Below, piece by piece: positions 18,680 through 29,584 of a DNA stretch of 64,000 nucleotides. This stretch comes from Schaalia sp. ZJ405. Its GTDB lineage: Bacteria > Actinomycetota > Actinomycetes > Actinomycetales > Actinomycetaceae. Within the stretch, counting starts at the first letter, position 1, and each line of letters starts with the position of its first letter. Both the position numbers and the translations under genes were made by a program. The notes under the pieces are model-generated. The model was not told the origin of the DNA. It was given only the letters and a program-made list of their open reading frames with translations, and did no database searches. The DNA lies in contig NZ_CP064952.1 in assembly GCF_011038885.2 (NCBI RefSeq), forward strand, positions 2,232,001 to 2,296,000, given 5' to 3'.

Positions 18680-18870
18680 GTCGCAATGAATCTATTCGCT
18701 GTGACGTTTTTGGCGCAAATCAGCCAAAATCGAGGGTTTTTAGGCCACTCACGTCACAACGAAACTATTCATTGTGACGTTTTTGGCACAGATCAGCCAA
18801 AATCAAGGGTTTTCCGACCACAAACGTCACAACGAAACTATTCGCTGTCACGTTTTTGGCGTGACCACGT
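18680..18870. repeat. 73-bp tandem repeat, about 2.6 copies
   Basis: Units begin at 18680, 18753 and 18826, giving an exact 73-bp period; the third copy is cut off at about 18870. Each complete unit has an internal dyad of the form GTCACAA-N12-TTGTGAC followed by GTTTTTGGC and a TCAGCCAAAAT segment. There is no open frame through it. It lies in the gap between the nrdD promoter and the end of the surface-protein gene. A 12-base piece, AAAAACGTCACA, recurs in inverse orientation at 29722-29733. Confidence 0.8.
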
Positions 18871-18940
18871 GTTTTCTCCAGGGCGAAGCTCGAACACAGA
18901 GGGGGTTGAAGTCCAAAGAGGCCATGACGAAGAAACACAA

Positions 18941-18976
18941 AGGTGGCCCCGGGAGATTTCTCTCCCGAGGCCACCT
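18941..18976 (-). terminator. Terminator of the surface-protein gene
   Basis: A 16-bp stem with one mismatch (18941-18956 against 18961-18976) and a 4-base loop. On the minus strand it is followed by the T-rich TTTGTGTTTCTT. It lies 36 bp past the stop codon of the large surface protein. Confidence 0.8.
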
Positions 18977-19011
18977 ATCTGCTGAGAATCAGCTGCGTGA
19001 TCTACTGATCA

Positions 19012-22000
19012 TCAGTCGTTCTGCTTGCGTCGACGAGCCAGCAGAGCACCGAGACCGGCGAGACCACCTGCTGTGAGCAGGGCAGCACCCGCAGTTGCAC
19101 CGGTGTGCGCGAGTTTGCGCTTCTTGGCAACTTCACGGTCCTTCGAGTTGGCAACGAGCGGATCGGTTCCGTTCTTGACCTCGTCACCGTCATTGATGCC
19201 ATCGCCATCGGTATCGGGGTTGTTCGGGTTAGTCGGAGCGGGCTTGCCGTTCTTATCAACTCGGTTCACCTCGTCACCGTCGCTCAGACCGTCACCATCG
19301 GTGTCGGGGTTCTTCGGATCGGTGTTACCCGGCTTACCGTTCTTGTCGAACTTATCGTCCTTGAACGGATTCTTCGCCCCGCTGACCTCGTCACCGTCGT
19401 TGATGCCATCACCGTCGGTGTCGGCCTTCTTCGGATCGGTTCCGAGTTTCTTCTCTTCACCGTCGTTGAGACCATCACCGTCAGTGTCAGCCTTCTTTGG
19501 ATCAGTGCCATCCTTCTTCTCGTCACCGTCGCTGACACCGTCACCATCGGTGTCGGCAGTGTTCGGATCGGTTGGAGCGGGCTTGCCGTTTTCGTCGACT
19601 CGGTTGACCTCATCACCGTCGTTCACGCCGTCACCATCGGTGTCGGGGTTCTTCGGATCAGTCGGCTTACCATCGAACTTGTTCCCATCACCGCTGACTT
19701 CATCACCGTCATTGATGCCGTCGCCGTCGGTGTCGACCTTCTTCGGGTCGGTTCCGAGCTTCTTCTCTTCACCGTCATTGAGACCATCACCGTCAGTGTC
19801 AGCCTTCTTCGGATCGGTACCATCCTTCTTCTCGTCACCATCGTTCACACCGTCACCATCGGTATCAGCCTTGGTGGGATCAGTACCGTCCTTCTTCTCG
19901 TCACTATCGCTGACGCCGTCACCATCGGTATCCTTCGAGTTCGGGTTGGTCTTGGGATCCTTTGCATCCGGATCATCAACCGTCTTACCCGTAGTCGGAT
20001 CAACCTTGGTGTTGAGCTCTTCACCATCCTTCACACCGTCATTGTCGGTGTCGGGATTCTTCGGATCAGTGTTACCCGGCTTGCCGTCCTTATCGAACTT
20101 ATCGTCCTTGAACGGATTCTTCGCCCCACTAACCTCATCACCATCGTTGACACCATCGTTATCGGTGTCAGGGTTCTTCGGATCAGTGCCGAGCTTCTTC
20201 TCTTCACCGTCATTGAGACCATCACCGTCAGTGTCAGCCTTCTTCGGATCGGTACCATCCTTCTTCTCGTCACCATCATTCACACCGTCACCATCGGTAT
20301 CAGCCTTGGTGGGATCAGTGCCGTCCTTCTTCTCGTCACTATCGCTGACGCCGTCACCATCGGTATCCTTCGAGTTCGGGTTGGTCTTGGGATCCTTTGC
20401 ATCCGGATCGTCAACCGTCTTACCCGTAGTCGGATCAACCTTGGTGTTGAGCTCTTCACCATCCTTCACACCGTCATTGTCGGTGTCGGCGTTCTTCGGA
20501 TCAGTGTTACCCGGCTTGCCGTCCTTATCGAACTTATCGTCCTTGAACGGATTCTTCGCCCCACTAACCTCATCACCATCGTTCACGCCGTCACCATCGG
20601 TGTCAGGGTTCTTCGGGTCGGTTCCGAGCTTCTCTTCATCCTTGTCGGTCAGGCCATCACCATCAGTGTCAGTATCGTCCGAGTTCGGGTTGGTCTTGGG
20701 ATCCTTTGCATCCGGATCGTCAACCGTCTTACCCGTAGTCGGATCAACCTTGGTGTTGAGCTCTTCGCCATCCTTCACACCGTCATTGTCGGTGTCGGCG
20801 TTCTTCGGATCAGTGTTACCAGGCTTGCCATTCTTGTCGAACTTATCGTCCTTGAACGGATTCTTCGCCCCACTAACCTCATCACCGTCATTGACACCAT
20901 CGTTATCGGTGTCAGGGTTCTTAGGATCGGTTCCGAGCTTCTTCTCCTCACCATCATTCAGACCATCACCATCGGTGTCAGCCTTCTTCGGATCAGTGCC
21001 ATCCTTGACCTCGTCACCATCGTTCACACCGTCACCATCGGTGTCAGGGTTCTTAGGATCGGTTCCGAGCTTCTCTTCATCCTTGTCGGTCAGGCCATCA
21101 CCATCGGTATCCCTGGTGGAGTCCTTGACACGAATAACGAAGGTTTCGGTATCGGTGACCTCACCGTTATCTTCTCCAACCGTATCGGTCACAGTGACAC
21201 TAACGGTGTACTCCTGGTCCTCATTTGTGGTCGGAGCACCCGAAATGACATTCGTCGCACTATCGAAGGTTACGCCAGCAGGCAGTCCTGCGACTGTCAC
21301 TTTTCCGGTGACGTCAATCGGCGCGCCAGCCAGGTCGGAGGCAGTTACGGTGACCGGCTTGATCGGATCACCCGACCACACAGACTGATCGGAGATCGTC
21401 CCAACATTCAGAGCAGTACGCTCTCTGACGGTCACAGTAAAGGTCTCCGTATCGGTTGAACTATCCGGGTAGGTATGGTTCACAGTCACTGTGATTACGT
21501 CTCCCGGCGTTGCGCTCTCGGGAATCATCACGGTTACGGTGCCATTTTCATCAACAGTTGCGGTGGCACCTTTGTCTGCCGTAGCGGTCGATGTTGTTCC
21601 ATTCGGGAGACCTGTTCCATTGTTGGGAACATCAACGCTCTCACCCGGTCGTCCGGAAACATTGTCATAGCTCGGGGTGACCCGGTCAGTGATCTGAGCT
21701 TTCCTCGTCACTTCAACTGGGACATTCACCTCGTCGGTGGAACCGTCCTTGTACGTCACCTTCACAGGGATCGAGTAGCTACCGACAGGCGCATTATCGT
21801 TCGGATGAACTGTAATCGAGCCATCTCTATTCACCGTGATTGTTCCGGGGAAGTCACCTTTCTGGCCACTGGGCAGCGTGATATCGCCGTTCTTCTCGAA
21901 CCTGGTCCCTTCGGGGGTTGGGTTCTTTTCAACCTTGTCAGTGGTCTTGGGATCATCGAAGGTCGGAACCGGAATTGACACTGAGCCGCCCTGCGGAACG

Positions 22001-24096
22001 CTGGAGTTGGCAACGTACGTTGGGTCATTACCCCTCGTCTGCTTCGACAAAAGACGGACGAAAAGGTTCGGAGTCTTTCCGGTGATCGTGATCTTACCGT
22101 CATTAACAAGGTCACCGTTGGAGTCAACTCCGTACTCGGAATTTGCAGCTAGGCCATCAATTTTCACCGTGTACTCCCCCTTGGGGAAGAACACCGCGCC
22201 GAAGTTGCGGACGAGCGGCTTTTCCTCGGCACCAAGCCACGCATCCGCATCACCCGATTCGAAGCGCGTTCCCTTGGCCACCGTGACCGTTCTGTCGGGA
22301 TCGAAAGGATCCGTGTAGGTCATCTCCTTGTTAGCAATCAAGGTGACAGTCACATCGCGCAAGGATTCAGGAAGCTCAATGGCCCCATCCTCATCGTCAC
22401 CATTGGACTTGATAATCTCGCCATCAACGGTGATACCGTGCGTCAGATTCTGGTAGTCGGCGTCTTTCGCATCGTTATCAGTTTTGCCACCATTGGTGTC
22501 ATCGGGATCGGTGGCATCAGGAATACGGTCACCATCCAAATCATTGAGCACAATGAAGGAGTCAGCAGCAATATCGTTGTTTCCCGCAACGAGAACGGCG
22601 GTAATCGCTGCTCCGTCTGGCACATTTTCGGGCACCGTGAAGGTGCAGGCATTGGCCTGGACAAGCGTTGTCAGACCCTGTCCATTGTTGTCACAGGTTG
22701 CAAGAACCTTGTCACCCTGCCTCCACTCAATTTTATTGAACAGGGGGGACAGAGTCTGTCCCTTGACGCTCAGACGAGCCGTATCACCATGACGGGCGGG
22801 GTTATGAGTCGTGTCATAATTCGTCACATCGAGAGAAACCAGCGTATCTGGAACGACGGCGAAGTTCAGGTCATTGATCGCATGACGCACAGGACGAACA
22901 TACGGCCTTACCTCCGGAGTCCACGGCTCATTTGTCTTGATTCCACGGAATTCGGGAACAGTGTACGGTGAGTACGCATTGACGATTTTCCCTTTCGGAT
23001 CCATCACATATGCGTAGAGCTTCCCGACGTCGAGTTTGCCCTCATCGAAGCGCAGCGTGTACCGACCATCCGCGTCCGTTTCGCCGTAAACGGTTTGCGA
23101 AATATATTCCGGATGGTCAAGCAAGAGACGCTTTACAGCTTCAGCCTTAGCGGGCTGCGGAAGGTCATCAATTTGGGCCCGATAAGCTTGGACACCCTCA
23201 GGGGTAAGGGAAGAAGCCACCACGGTATACCCCACAGCATTAGCTTCATCTGTTCCATAAATCTGTGTGTTGTCGTTACCTGACTCAAACCACACGCGTC
23301 CCGCGATGAAGTCGTTGAGCCGAGTAGTCGTATCCGCTTCAGTTTGGGAAAGGGGTTTACCGGTGTCGTGCTTCCACGTCTCACGTTTTCCGGTCATGTA
23401 GTCGCTGTCAGTCCGCACGGTCATAAATACCGCGGTCCTTTGCACGTTGACGCCTGCGAACAGGAACTGACCATTGTTCCTAGTCGTGAGCGAATTGGTG
23501 AAAACACCGGGGAAAATTCCGCCGGCCTGTCTAAACATCGAGAAGGTGTTTCCTTCACCTGTCTTGAAATCCTGGATCCACAAACGGTAGGACTGACCTA
23601 CTACAGCTTTGTACTTGTGCAGCTTTCCAGTCGCATCCTTCCACCCAGCACGGAGGTCAAACGCATATCCACCTCCTGCACGAGCCTCGCCATAGACAGG
23701 AACCTTGCTTTGGACTTTTGCGGAATACACGGGCGAAACAGATCCGTCCTTATCCATCCACTGCATGTAGACAACAGTTCCATCCGGGACCGGCGTCAAG
23801 CCATTCAGGTTTGAATTTATCTGGCCAACATCAACGATGAATGCCCCGCCCGAGAGTGTGTTCGCGGCATTGGTCGCATCGACATTGCTTCGAATATAGC
23901 CGTTAGCGATAGCATCAGCTTCGATGACGCGAGCATTGTTTTCCTCAGGAGTTGGACGAGCTTCGGCAGTGTTAGCCGTGCGATCCGTTCCTGGCTGAGG
24001 ATTATCTGCGGCAAATGCGTGCCCTGAGCTCACGCCCATGCCGGCAAGAAGAGTGAGCGCACTGAGCGCTGCCAGAGTCTTTCTCCTAGACCTCAT
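19012..24096 (-). CDS. Giant LAHTG-anchored surface protein with DxDxDG calcium-type repeats
   Basis: A 1694-residue predicted adhesin or surface-layer protein. Residues 1-29 form a signal peptide ([19 protein letters not shown], cleavage after AFA). Next come a large N-terminal region, then modules with YKDGSTDE and [12 protein letters not shown] resembling Rib/YPDG-type repeats, and a putative Ig-like domain ending [10 protein letters not shown]. From about residue 993 to 1650 there are dense thrombospondin-type-3-like repeats ([19 protein letters not shown] and variants) likely to bind calcium. The end carries a sorting signal: LAHTG, a hydrophobic helix and RRRKQND. A TTG-started longer frame to 24273 is rejected because the signal peptide fixes the start. 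No sortase gene is in the window. Confidence 0.9.
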   Translation of the reverse strand: MRSRRKTLAALSALTLLAGMGVSSGHAFAADNPQPGTDRTANTAEARPTPEENNARVIEADAIANGYIRSNVDATNAANTLSGGAFIVDVGQINSNLNGLTPVPDGTVVYMQWMDKDGSVSPVYSAKVQSKVPVYGEARAGGGYAFDLRAGWKDATGKLHKYKAVVGQSYRLWIQDFKTGEGNTFSMFRQAGGIFPGVFTNSLTTRNNGQFLFAGVNVQRTAVFMTVRTDSDYMTGKRETWKHDTGKPLSQTEADTTTRLNDFIAGRVWFESGNDNTQIYGTDEANAVGYTVVASSLTPEGVQAYRAQIDDLPQPAKAEAVKRLLLDHPEYISQTVYGETDADGRYTLRFDEGKLDVGKLYAYVMDPKGKIVNAYSPYTVPEFRGIKTNEPWTPEVRPYVRPVRHAINDLNFAVVPDTLVSLDVTNYDTTHNPARHGDTARLSVKGQTLSPLFNKIEWRQGDKVLATCDNNGQGLTTLVQANACTFTVPENVPDGAAITAVLVAGNNDIAADSFIVLNDLDGDRIPDATDPDDTNGGKTDNDAKDADYQNLTHGITVDGEIIKSNGDDEDGAIELPESLRDVTVTLIANKEMTYTDPFDPDRTVTVAKGTRFESGDADAWLGAEEKPLVRNFGAVFFPKGEYTVKIDGLAANSEYGVDSNGDLVNDGKITITGKTPNLFVRLLSKQTRGNDPTYVANSSVPQGGSVSIPVPTFDDPKTTDKVEKNPTPEGTRFEKNGDITLPSGQKGDFPGTITVNRDGSITVHPNDNAPVGSYSIPVKVTYKDGSTDEVNVPVEVTRKAQITDRVTPSYDNVSGRPGESVDVPNNGTGLPNGTTSTATADKGATATVDENGTVTVMIPESATPGDVITVTVNHTYPDSSTDTETFTVTVRERTALNVGTISDQSVWSGDPIKPVTVTASDLAGAPIDVTGKVTVAGLPAGVTFDSATNVISGAPTTNEDQEYTVSVTVTDTVGEDNGEVTDTETFVIRVKDSTRDTDGDGLTDKDEEKLGTDPKNPDTDGDGVNDGDEVKDGTDPKKADTDGDGLNDGEEKKLGTDPKNPDTDNDGVNDGDEVSGAKNPFKDDKFDKNGKPGNTDPKNADTDNDGVKDGEELNTKVDPTTGKTVDDPDAKDPKTNPNSDDTDTDGDGLTDKDEEKLGTDPKNPDTDGDGVNDGDEVSGAKNPFKDDKFDKDGKPGNTDPKNADTDNDGVKDGEELNTKVDPTTGKTVDDPDAKDPKTNPNSKDTDGDGVSDSDEKKDGTDPTKADTDGDGVNDGDEKKDGTDPKKADTDGDGLNDGEEKKLGTDPKNPDTDNDGVNDGDEVSGAKNPFKDDKFDKDGKPGNTDPKNPDTDNDGVKDGEELNTKVDPTTGKTVDDPDAKDPKTNPNSKDTDGDGVSDSDEKKDGTDPTKADTDGDGVNDGDEKKDGTDPKKADTDGDGLNDGEEKKLGTDPKKVDTDGDGINDGDEVSGDGNKFDGKPTDPKNPDTDGDGVNDGDEVNRVDENGKPAPTDPNTADTDGDGVSDGDEKKDGTDPKKADTDGDGLNDGEEKKLGTDPKKADTDGDGINDGDEVSGAKNPFKDDKFDKNGKPGNTDPKNPDTDGDGLSDGDEVNRVDKNGKPAPTNPNNPDTDGDGINDGDEVKNGTDPLVANSKDREVAKKRKLAHTGATAGAALLTAGGLAGLGALLARRRKQND
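19796..20690 (-). repeat. 435-bp in-frame tandem duplication in the surface-protein gene
   Basis: The segment around 19816-20250 recurs almost base for base 435 bp further on (for example GGTACCATCC at 19816 and 20251, GAGTTCGGG at 19937 and 20372). A third partial copy lies 309 bp beyond (20681). Both offsets are multiples of three, so copies can be gained or lost without breaking the frame. The [12 protein letters not shown] module occurs four times in the protein. Confidence 0.85.
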
Positions 24097-24288
24097 AAGA
24101 CCCCATTTCGATGGTTTCGACGTGAATGTTTCACGTACATTCCTCACTTGGACAAAACATCTGATCAAAGCGACACCTGGGCAACGAGATGAGTAACCGT
24201 TGCCAGCAATGGATTGTTCGCTAAGCGTCTGACCTTCGGCAGCATAGCAAGGATGGTTACCGGATGGAAGCAATTGATCGAACGAGCA

Positions 24289-24298
24289 CCCCCCCCCC
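24289..24298 (-). repeat. Poly-G tract (mRNA sense) upstream of the surface-protein gene
   Basis: Ten consecutive C on the plus strand, which is G10 in the sense of the surface-protein transcript, 193 bp upstream of its ATG. It is not inside any supported coding frame; the only frame running through it stops at 24307. The rest of 24097-24484 holds no other recognisable feature. Confidence 0.8.
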
Positions 24299-24484
24299 GT
24301 GCGATTTCACGTATTTCGGCTAATCAGAGGGGATAGTGAGACTTCATTAGCGGTCACCATTTGATCGATACCATCGACAATACCGGTGATTCTGAGAGCA
24401 AAATCACACGATATTCTCTCGGTGACGCCACATCTTTGACCGCGCGAGCCACGGTCGTCCCACGGATAGAGACTCTGAAAAATC

Positions 24485-25510
24485 TCACTCCTCGCAGAGC
24501 ACATCGACCTCGTGAATGATTGCCCCGCAGAACCCAATGACCCACAGGCCCGCCGCAATCGACAGGAGCCGAGCACGCCACGGCTGAGAATCGAGGAACT
24601 CTCTAAAGCCGTAACCCAGTGAACGCGGGGACGCTACCGAGGTGACATCAATTCCGACCAGAGCAACAACGAGCAGACACAGTCCAAGGACCAGCGCCAC
24701 GCCCGTGATGACCCACATGATCCGCGCAGCACGCGGCACATGCCGACGCCTGCGCTCAATCGGCGTCAGAAGCAACGCCCAGACCCCGCAGATCGCCACA
24801 GCAACAAGCACGTCAACAATGCGGTGCCACCCCTGCATCATCACCGTGATCCCAATGATTGAGGCCCACGCCCATCCGATCCAGGCAGCCGGCTCACGGA
24901 GCCACTCAGGGGCAACAATGATCAACGCCAGACACAGCGACATCGCGATTGTTGTGTGCCCGGAGGGAAGGGAATTCGGAAGGTCAGCTGTGGACACAAG
25001 CAGGGGACGATCCAGAACACCTTTGAGTAGCTGCGTGGTCACATTCGCAGCCAGGACCATGCCCAGAGCGCGTCCAGCAAGAGTGGTGCGCCGACGAAAG
25101 ACCGCCACAACGGCAACAAAACCACCGACGATCACAATGACGGGAATCGAGATCAAGCTGGTCATCAGGCGCGCAAAATCACCGAGCCGATGACCCCACC
25201 CCATGACCGACTCCATCAGGAGCGTGTCAACCGATTGACCCCACGCCGAATACAGAGCAATCCAGGTGCCCACGATGGCAAAGAGTGCACACAAGCCAGC
25301 CCCCAGCAGCCGCCGCCGGAGTTTGCGGCGGTACCACTGACCACCGCCCACATGCGACGACAACTCACCCGAGGGATTCATACCGGACGGTCGGCCAACC
25401 GCGCGCTCCCTTTGCCCTCGTCGTGCAGGCGAAGTTGACCGCACGCGTTGAGACTCAGATCGGAACTGATTCCGTGGCCGGGAGGGTGACGGAGGGCGTG
25501 AACGCGTCAT
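24485..25510 (-). CDS. PAP2-family membrane phosphatase
   Basis: Integral membrane phosphatase of 341 residues. A long basic, proline-rich cytoplasmic N terminus (about 65 residues, RSRPPSPSRPRNQFRSES) precedes several transmembrane helices. The three PAP2 signature elements are present in order: KGVLDRP, SLPSGHTTIAMS and HRIVDVLVAVA. Family members dephosphorylate phosphatidic acid, undecaprenyl diphosphate or phosphatidylglycerol phosphate at the membrane. Which of these applies cannot be told. The ATG has GGGGGAG five bases upstream. It ends only 388 bp upstream of the surface-protein start and faces the same way. Confidence 0.88.
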   Translation of the reverse strand: MTRSRPPSPSRPRNQFRSESQRVRSTSPARRGQRERAVGRPSGMNPSGELSSHVGGGQWYRRKLRRRLLGAGLCALFAIVGTWIALYSAWGQSVDTLLMESVMGWGHRLGDFARLMTSLISIPVIVIVGGFVAVVAVFRRRTTLAGRALGMVLAANVTTQLLKGVLDRPLLVSTADLPNSLPSGHTTIAMSLCLALIIVAPEWLREPAAWIGWAWASIIGITVMMQGWHRIVDVLVAVAICGVWALLLTPIERRRRHVPRAARIMWVITGVALVLGLCLLVVALVGIDVTSVASPRSLGYGFREFLDSQPWRARLLSIAAGLWVIGFCGAIIHEVDVLCEE

Positions 25511-25901
25511 GCGAACTCCCCCTTCATTTCGGCGTGATCTGCTAGTTCCCCCCTACATTAATTGCCATCCACGCTGGCCGCGCTCTCGACGCGTCAGATC
25601 CAGAAACGACACCCGCAATTCGCACCTGACGGTCGGTCACCTATACACGACTGGAGCACATCGCGAGGGCAAAACGGAGGAACCTCATTCATGCGCAAGT
25701 TCACACGTGGATGAACTCGCGCTCAGGGTCGACACCATCGAGCGCAAATATGCAGGTCACGTGGCACGTCGGACGCGGATATCGGACGGTGGTCCTCACG
25801 CAACAACACACAGGGAAAAATTCCAGCGCGCCCAACGAGTCCACCTTAGATACAGTGAGAGCCCCGACCGATACACACGCAGATGACAAAGGAGAGCGAT
25901 C
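25511..25901. other. Intergenic region between divergent PAP2 and YbjN genes
   Basis: Divergent promoter region of 391 bp. The end near the YbjN gene carries an AAGGAGAG ribosome site. No convincing operator, hairpin or conserved small frame was found; the frames crossing it overlap each other and lack ribosome sites. Confidence 0.4.
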
Positions 25902-26393
25902 GTGGCAGCATCCGCACCCGCACCCGTTGACATTGAACGCCTCCGACAAATGCTTTCGGGGCGCAACGTCGAATTCGGCGAATACGAGCAGTCAGCGCTC
26001 GCGTGCCCCACCCATAACGCCGTCTATTTATGGGACGCAACGAACCCGAAAGTCCTTCAACTGCGCGCTCAATGGCGCGGAGTGGCAACGAACGAAGACC
26101 AGTACTGCCAGCTCGTCGAACAAATCGCCCTGTGCAACTCGGTCCGAACAGGCCCGAAAGCCTATCTCGCTCCCTTCGAGGACGGCCAGAACTACGGGCT
26201 CATCGCCGAATGCAACATCATTGCAACGTCTGGACTCACCGAGAAACAGCTCAACGTTTTCTTCGAGACATCCATGTCAATGATCATGGGGTTCTTCGCT
26301 GATCTTGAAGTCGAACTCCCGTCATTCGTCACGTGGCCGGATGAGAACTCCTCCTCGTTCCCAGAAAATCCCCAAGCAGGTGATCACGCATGA
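25902..26393 (+). CDS. YbjN-domain protein
   Basis: A soluble 163-residue protein of the YbjN / type III secretion chaperone-like family, frequent in actinobacteria in tandem pairs. Features are an opening helix (PVDIERLRQMLSGRNVEFG), a beta sheet with LRAQWRGVATNE, and a long amphipathic helix (TEKQLNVFFETSMSMIMGFF). GTG start with AAGGAGAG upstream. It overlaps the next YbjN gene by ATGA. Molecular function is not known; the pair is often proposed to act in envelope or stress physiology. Confidence 0.75.
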   Translation: MAASAPAPVDIERLRQMLSGRNVEFGEYEQSALACPTHNAVYLWDATNPKVLQLRAQWRGVATNEDQYCQLVEQIALCNSVRTGPKAYLAPFEDGQNYGLIAECNIIATSGLTEKQLNVFFETSMSMIMGFFADLEVELPSFVTWPDENSSSFPENPQAGDHA

Positions 26394-26860
26394 CTGGGCC
26401 CTACTCAGTTCCCGACGACTCATCCACCCCCTATCCCATCACCTTCGAACGCGTTCAAGCGCTCATGCATTCAATGGGCTACCAGATTGACTTCCTGGTC
26501 GAAGGCCGAGTGGCAGGCGCCGTTTTCGACAAGATTCCCTTCCTTTTCTCCGTTGATTCAGCCGGTCGTTTCCTCTCGGTACGCGCAATTTGGGAGGTCG
26601 ACACTCCCGCGCAGGAACTTGATGGCACGTATTTCACAGCCGCTGACCAGTGGAACCGCGAGAATTACTTCCCAACGATCTATTCGACAACAACAGAGAA
26701 CGGACGTGGCCACGTCTGCGCAGATTTCGCTCTCGACGCGGAAGCAGGCGTCTCTGACGATCAGCTGCGTGACGCGATTTCCGTCGGGATCTCCACGGGA
26801 ATCGAAGCGATCACCTACATGAAGTCCACGACCGGCACGAATTCCGCAGCGGACCGCTGA
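26390..26860 (+). CDS. YbjN-domain protein, second copy
   Basis: A 156-residue paralogue of the preceding protein, with TFERVQALMHSMGYQIDFL at the N terminus, LFSVDSAGRFLSVRAIWEV and a C-terminal helix SDDQLRDAISVGISTGIEAI. The two share order of elements but limited identity. Start and upstream stop share ATGA, so translation is coupled and the products may form a heterodimer (inference). The helicase gene follows after 6 bp. Confidence 0.75.
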   Translation: MTGPYSVPDDSSTPYPITFERVQALMHSMGYQIDFLVEGRVAGAVFDKIPFLFSVDSAGRFLSVRAIWEVDTPAQELDGTYFTAADQWNRENYFPTIYSTTTENGRGHVCADFALDAEAGVSDDQLRDAISVGISTGIEAITYMKSTTGTNSAADR

Positions 26861-26866
26861 GAGTCA

Positions 26867-29584
26867 ATGGGTTCGTCCTCGCGAATCGACGGCACACCGG
26901 AGCCTAAACTTCCCGGGAATGGCTCCGACGACCTCGTCACCCTCCTCGGGCAACTCTCGCAGGGAAGCGATTCCCTCGTTCATGTCCACACCCTTCAGGG
27001 GCGTTCCCAACGGTGCGTTCCCTGGCCCGAGTGGGTGTCTTCGGAGACCATCGACGCGTGGGCGCGGCGCGGCGTCACCCAGCTGTGGTCACATCAGCGC
27101 GATGCCCTCGACGCGATTCATCAGGGTGAGGACGTTGTTGTTGCCACGGGAACAGGATCAGGAAAATCGCTGGTCGCGTGGACTCCGATCCTGTCCGATC
27201 TCGCGCGCGCAGAGGATTCAGCGCGGATCTCCGACGTTCACCGACGACCAACCTGCCTCTACATCTCTCCGACGAAAGCCCTCGCTGCCGATCAATTCGC
27301 CGGGCTTGACCGGATGCTTCACGGGGCCGACGCCGCCGACGCCCTCCCGTCGTTACGAAATGTCCGAGTGACACCCGCCGATGGGGACACTCCCCGCGAA
27401 GCAAAGGAATGGGCGCGGGCAAACGCTGACATTTTGCTATCAAACCCGGACTTTCTTCACTTTGTCATGCTGCCCTCACACGAGCGATGGACGCGTTTCC
27501 TCGCATCACTGCGCTACATCGTCCTCGACGAGGTGCACAATTGGCGCGGAGTCACGGGATCCCACATCGCCCTCGTCATGCGTCGCCTCCTGCGAATCTG
27601 CCACTACCTCGGTGCATCTCCCCAGATCATCATGCTGTCAGCGACTGTCCGTGACCCGGCGGCGGTGGGGGCTCAGATGATTGGCCGGCCCGTGCGCGCC
27701 ATATCCAACGACGGTTCCCCCGCTGCGCCTCACACGCTGGTCCTGTGGCAGGGGACCCTCGTTGCCGATGACACGGACGTTGATATTTCCCAGTTTCTCC
27801 GCGCGGTTGCCGGTGAAGACGTGGTCCTTGAAGCTCCAACGCGGCGGTTGTCGGCGCAGACAGAATCGGCCAGGCTGATGACGGCATTCATGGAACACGG
27901 CGGGCGCCTACTGACCTTCGTGCGTTCGCGAAGCGGAGCAGAAACAGTGGCACAGCAAGTTCGTGAGCGCCTGAGTTCGCGCGGGTCTCCCCTGGCGGGA
28001 CGAGTCAGAGCATACCGAGGCGGGCTGCTCCCCGAGGAGCGTCGTGCCCTGGAAAAGGACCTACGTTCCGGTGAGATTCGCGCCCTGGCAACAACGTCGG
28101 CCCTTGAGATGGGGTTAGACATTTCGGGTCTCGACGCAACGATCACGGCGGGCTGGCCGGGCACGCGTGCCTCACTTTTTCAACAAATGGGTCGCGCGGG
28201 GCGGGCCGGGCAGCGCGGTGTTTCCGTGCTCATCGCATCGGATAACCCACTGGATACCTACCTCGTTCATCATCCCGACGAAGTTCTTGGCGACGTCGAA
28301 GCAGCCGTCATCGACCCGTCGAATCCGTGGGTCCTCGCTCCCCATTTATGTGCGGCCGCCGCGGAACTCCCCCTCATCACTGACGAGAACGCACACGCCT
28401 CCACTCGTGTCTGCGACACCGCCTACTTCGGCAACGACTTCCCCGTCCTCGCTGATCAGCTGACAATCGAGGGATATCTGCGTCGGCGACCGTCAGGATG
28501 GTTCTGGGATGCGACGCGTCGGGAGCGTCCCAGCGATCTCACGGAGCTGCGTGGGAGTGCCGGGGATGTGCAGATCGTTGACGTTCGCACAGGTCAGGTC
28601 ATTGGGACAATCGACGACGCTTCCGCGGATGCTCATGTCTTTCCTGACGCGGTCTATGTTCACCAGGGTCAAACCTTCCACGTGCTGTCGCTGTCGTCCC
28701 TTATGGAATCCGCGCCGGTGCCCGTCGGGGAGCAGTCGCCTTCTGCGTGGGTGCCTGTCGGAGACCAGTCGCCTTCTGCGTGGGTGCCCGTCAGCGAGCA
28801 GTCGCCTTCTGCGTGGGTGCGCCCCGATAGCCAGGCCGGTTCCGCGTCGCCGCCGTTTTCCCCCATGAACAAGGCCGGGAACGCCGCCTCGTCCTCGTTC
28901 ATTCCCCGTCCGCGTGGACCGGGGGACGCACAGAGAGTCGCCGTCGTTGAACGGGTGCGCACACCTTTGCGAACTCGGGCAAAGCAGCACGTATCGGTGG
29001 AGATCACCGGGGTGGAACGCACGTGGACCAGTGATGACCGCCTCGTGACGTGGTCCTTTGGAGCGGTGGATGTCTCAACGCGGGTGACGGATTTTGATCT
29101 GCTACGTCTTCCCGGACTGGAATTCATCCGAAACGTTGAGCTGTCGCTGCCGACGCGGACTCTGCCGACAAAGTCCGCGTGGTTCCAGCTCAACGCGGGA
29201 GCTGTGGCTGCGATTGGATTGAGTGCCGAAGATGTTCCCGGGGCTTTGCACGCCGCTGAACACGCGATGATCGGTATTCTGCCGCTGATTGCAACGTGTG
29301 ACAGGTGGGATTTGGGTGGACTGTCAACGGCTCTCCACGACGATACGGGAACGCCGACGGTGTTCGTTCATGACGCATACCGCGGGGGTGCTGGACACAG
29401 TGCCACGGGTTTTCACCATGCCCCCGAGTGGGTGACGACCACCCTCCGCGCCATTGAGTCATGTGACTGCGAGGAGGGATGTCCCCGATGCATTCAGTCG
29501 CCCAAGTGCGGTAACGGCAACGAGCCTCTGTCGAAGAAAGGCGCGATCGCGGTTTTGGCTTTCGTCGCTGAGCGCTGCCCGTGA
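26867..29584 (+). CDS. MrfA-like DEAD/DEAH-box helicase with DUF1998-type cysteine cluster
   Basis: A 905-residue superfamily 2 helicase. Motif [10 protein letters not shown] is at about residue 93, motif II DEVHNW at about 218, motif III SAT near 257 and motif [14 protein letters not shown] near 442. The C-terminal region carries [10 protein letters not shown] and CGNG, the four-cysteine metal site of the DUF1998 family. The layout matches Bacillus MrfA and yeast Hrq1, 3'-5' helicases used in repair of crosslinked or alkylated DNA. A low-complexity insert at residues 618-650 contains three tandem 11-residue repeats not expected in the family. It follows the YbjN pair by 6 bp. Confidence 0.88.
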   Translation: MGSSSRIDGTPEPKLPGNGSDDLVTLLGQLSQGSDSLVHVHTLQGRSQRCVPWPEWVSSETIDAWARRGVTQLWSHQRDALDAIHQGEDVVVATGTGSGKSLVAWTPILSDLARAEDSARISDVHRRPTCLYISPTKALAADQFAGLDRMLHGADAADALPSLRNVRVTPADGDTPREAKEWARANADILLSNPDFLHFVMLPSHERWTRFLASLRYIVLDEVHNWRGVTGSHIALVMRRLLRICHYLGASPQIIMLSATVRDPAAVGAQMIGRPVRAISNDGSPAAPHTLVLWQGTLVADDTDVDISQFLRAVAGEDVVLEAPTRRLSAQTESARLMTAFMEHGGRLLTFVRSRSGAETVAQQVRERLSSRGSPLAGRVRAYRGGLLPEERRALEKDLRSGEIRALATTSALEMGLDISGLDATITAGWPGTRASLFQQMGRAGRAGQRGVSVLIASDNPLDTYLVHHPDEVLGDVEAAVIDPSNPWVLAPHLCAAAAELPLITDENAHASTRVCDTAYFGNDFPVLADQLTIEGYLRRRPSGWFWDATRRERPSDLTELRGSAGDVQIVDVRTGQVIGTIDDASADAHVFPDAVYVHQGQTFHVLSLSSLMESAPVPVGEQSPSAWVPVGDQSPSAWVPVSEQSPSAWVRPDSQAGSASPPFSPMNKAGNAASSSFIPRPRGPGDAQRVAVVERVRTPLRTRAKQHVSVEITGVERTWTSDDRLVTWSFGAVDVSTRVTDFDLLRLPGLEFIRNVELSLPTRTLPTKSAWFQLNAGAVAAIGLSAEDVPGALHAAEHAMIGILPLIATCDRWDLGGLSTALHDDTGTPTVFVHDAYRGGAGHSATGFHHAPEWVTTTLRAIESCDCEEGCPRCIQSPKCGNGNEPLSKKGAIAVLAFVAERCP
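28718..28816 (+). repeat. Three 33-bp in-frame repeats inside the helicase gene
   Basis: Units 28718-28750, 28751-28783 and 28784-28816 each encode a variant of [11 protein letters not shown]. They differ at only a few bases, which points to recent slippage or unequal exchange. Confidence 0.9.

Noticed and set aside
18680..18870. CRISPR array
   Set aside because: The 73-bp period has no alternation of constant repeat and unique spacer; nearly the whole unit is repeated. No cas gene is present.
19025..21459. Two very long plus-strand reading frames (787 and 784 codons) opposite the surface-protein gene
   Set aside because: They are mirror images of the DxDxDG repeats on the minus strand. They lack ribosome sites, have monotonous Ser/Pro or Ile/Val composition, and follow from repeat codon bias rather than coding.
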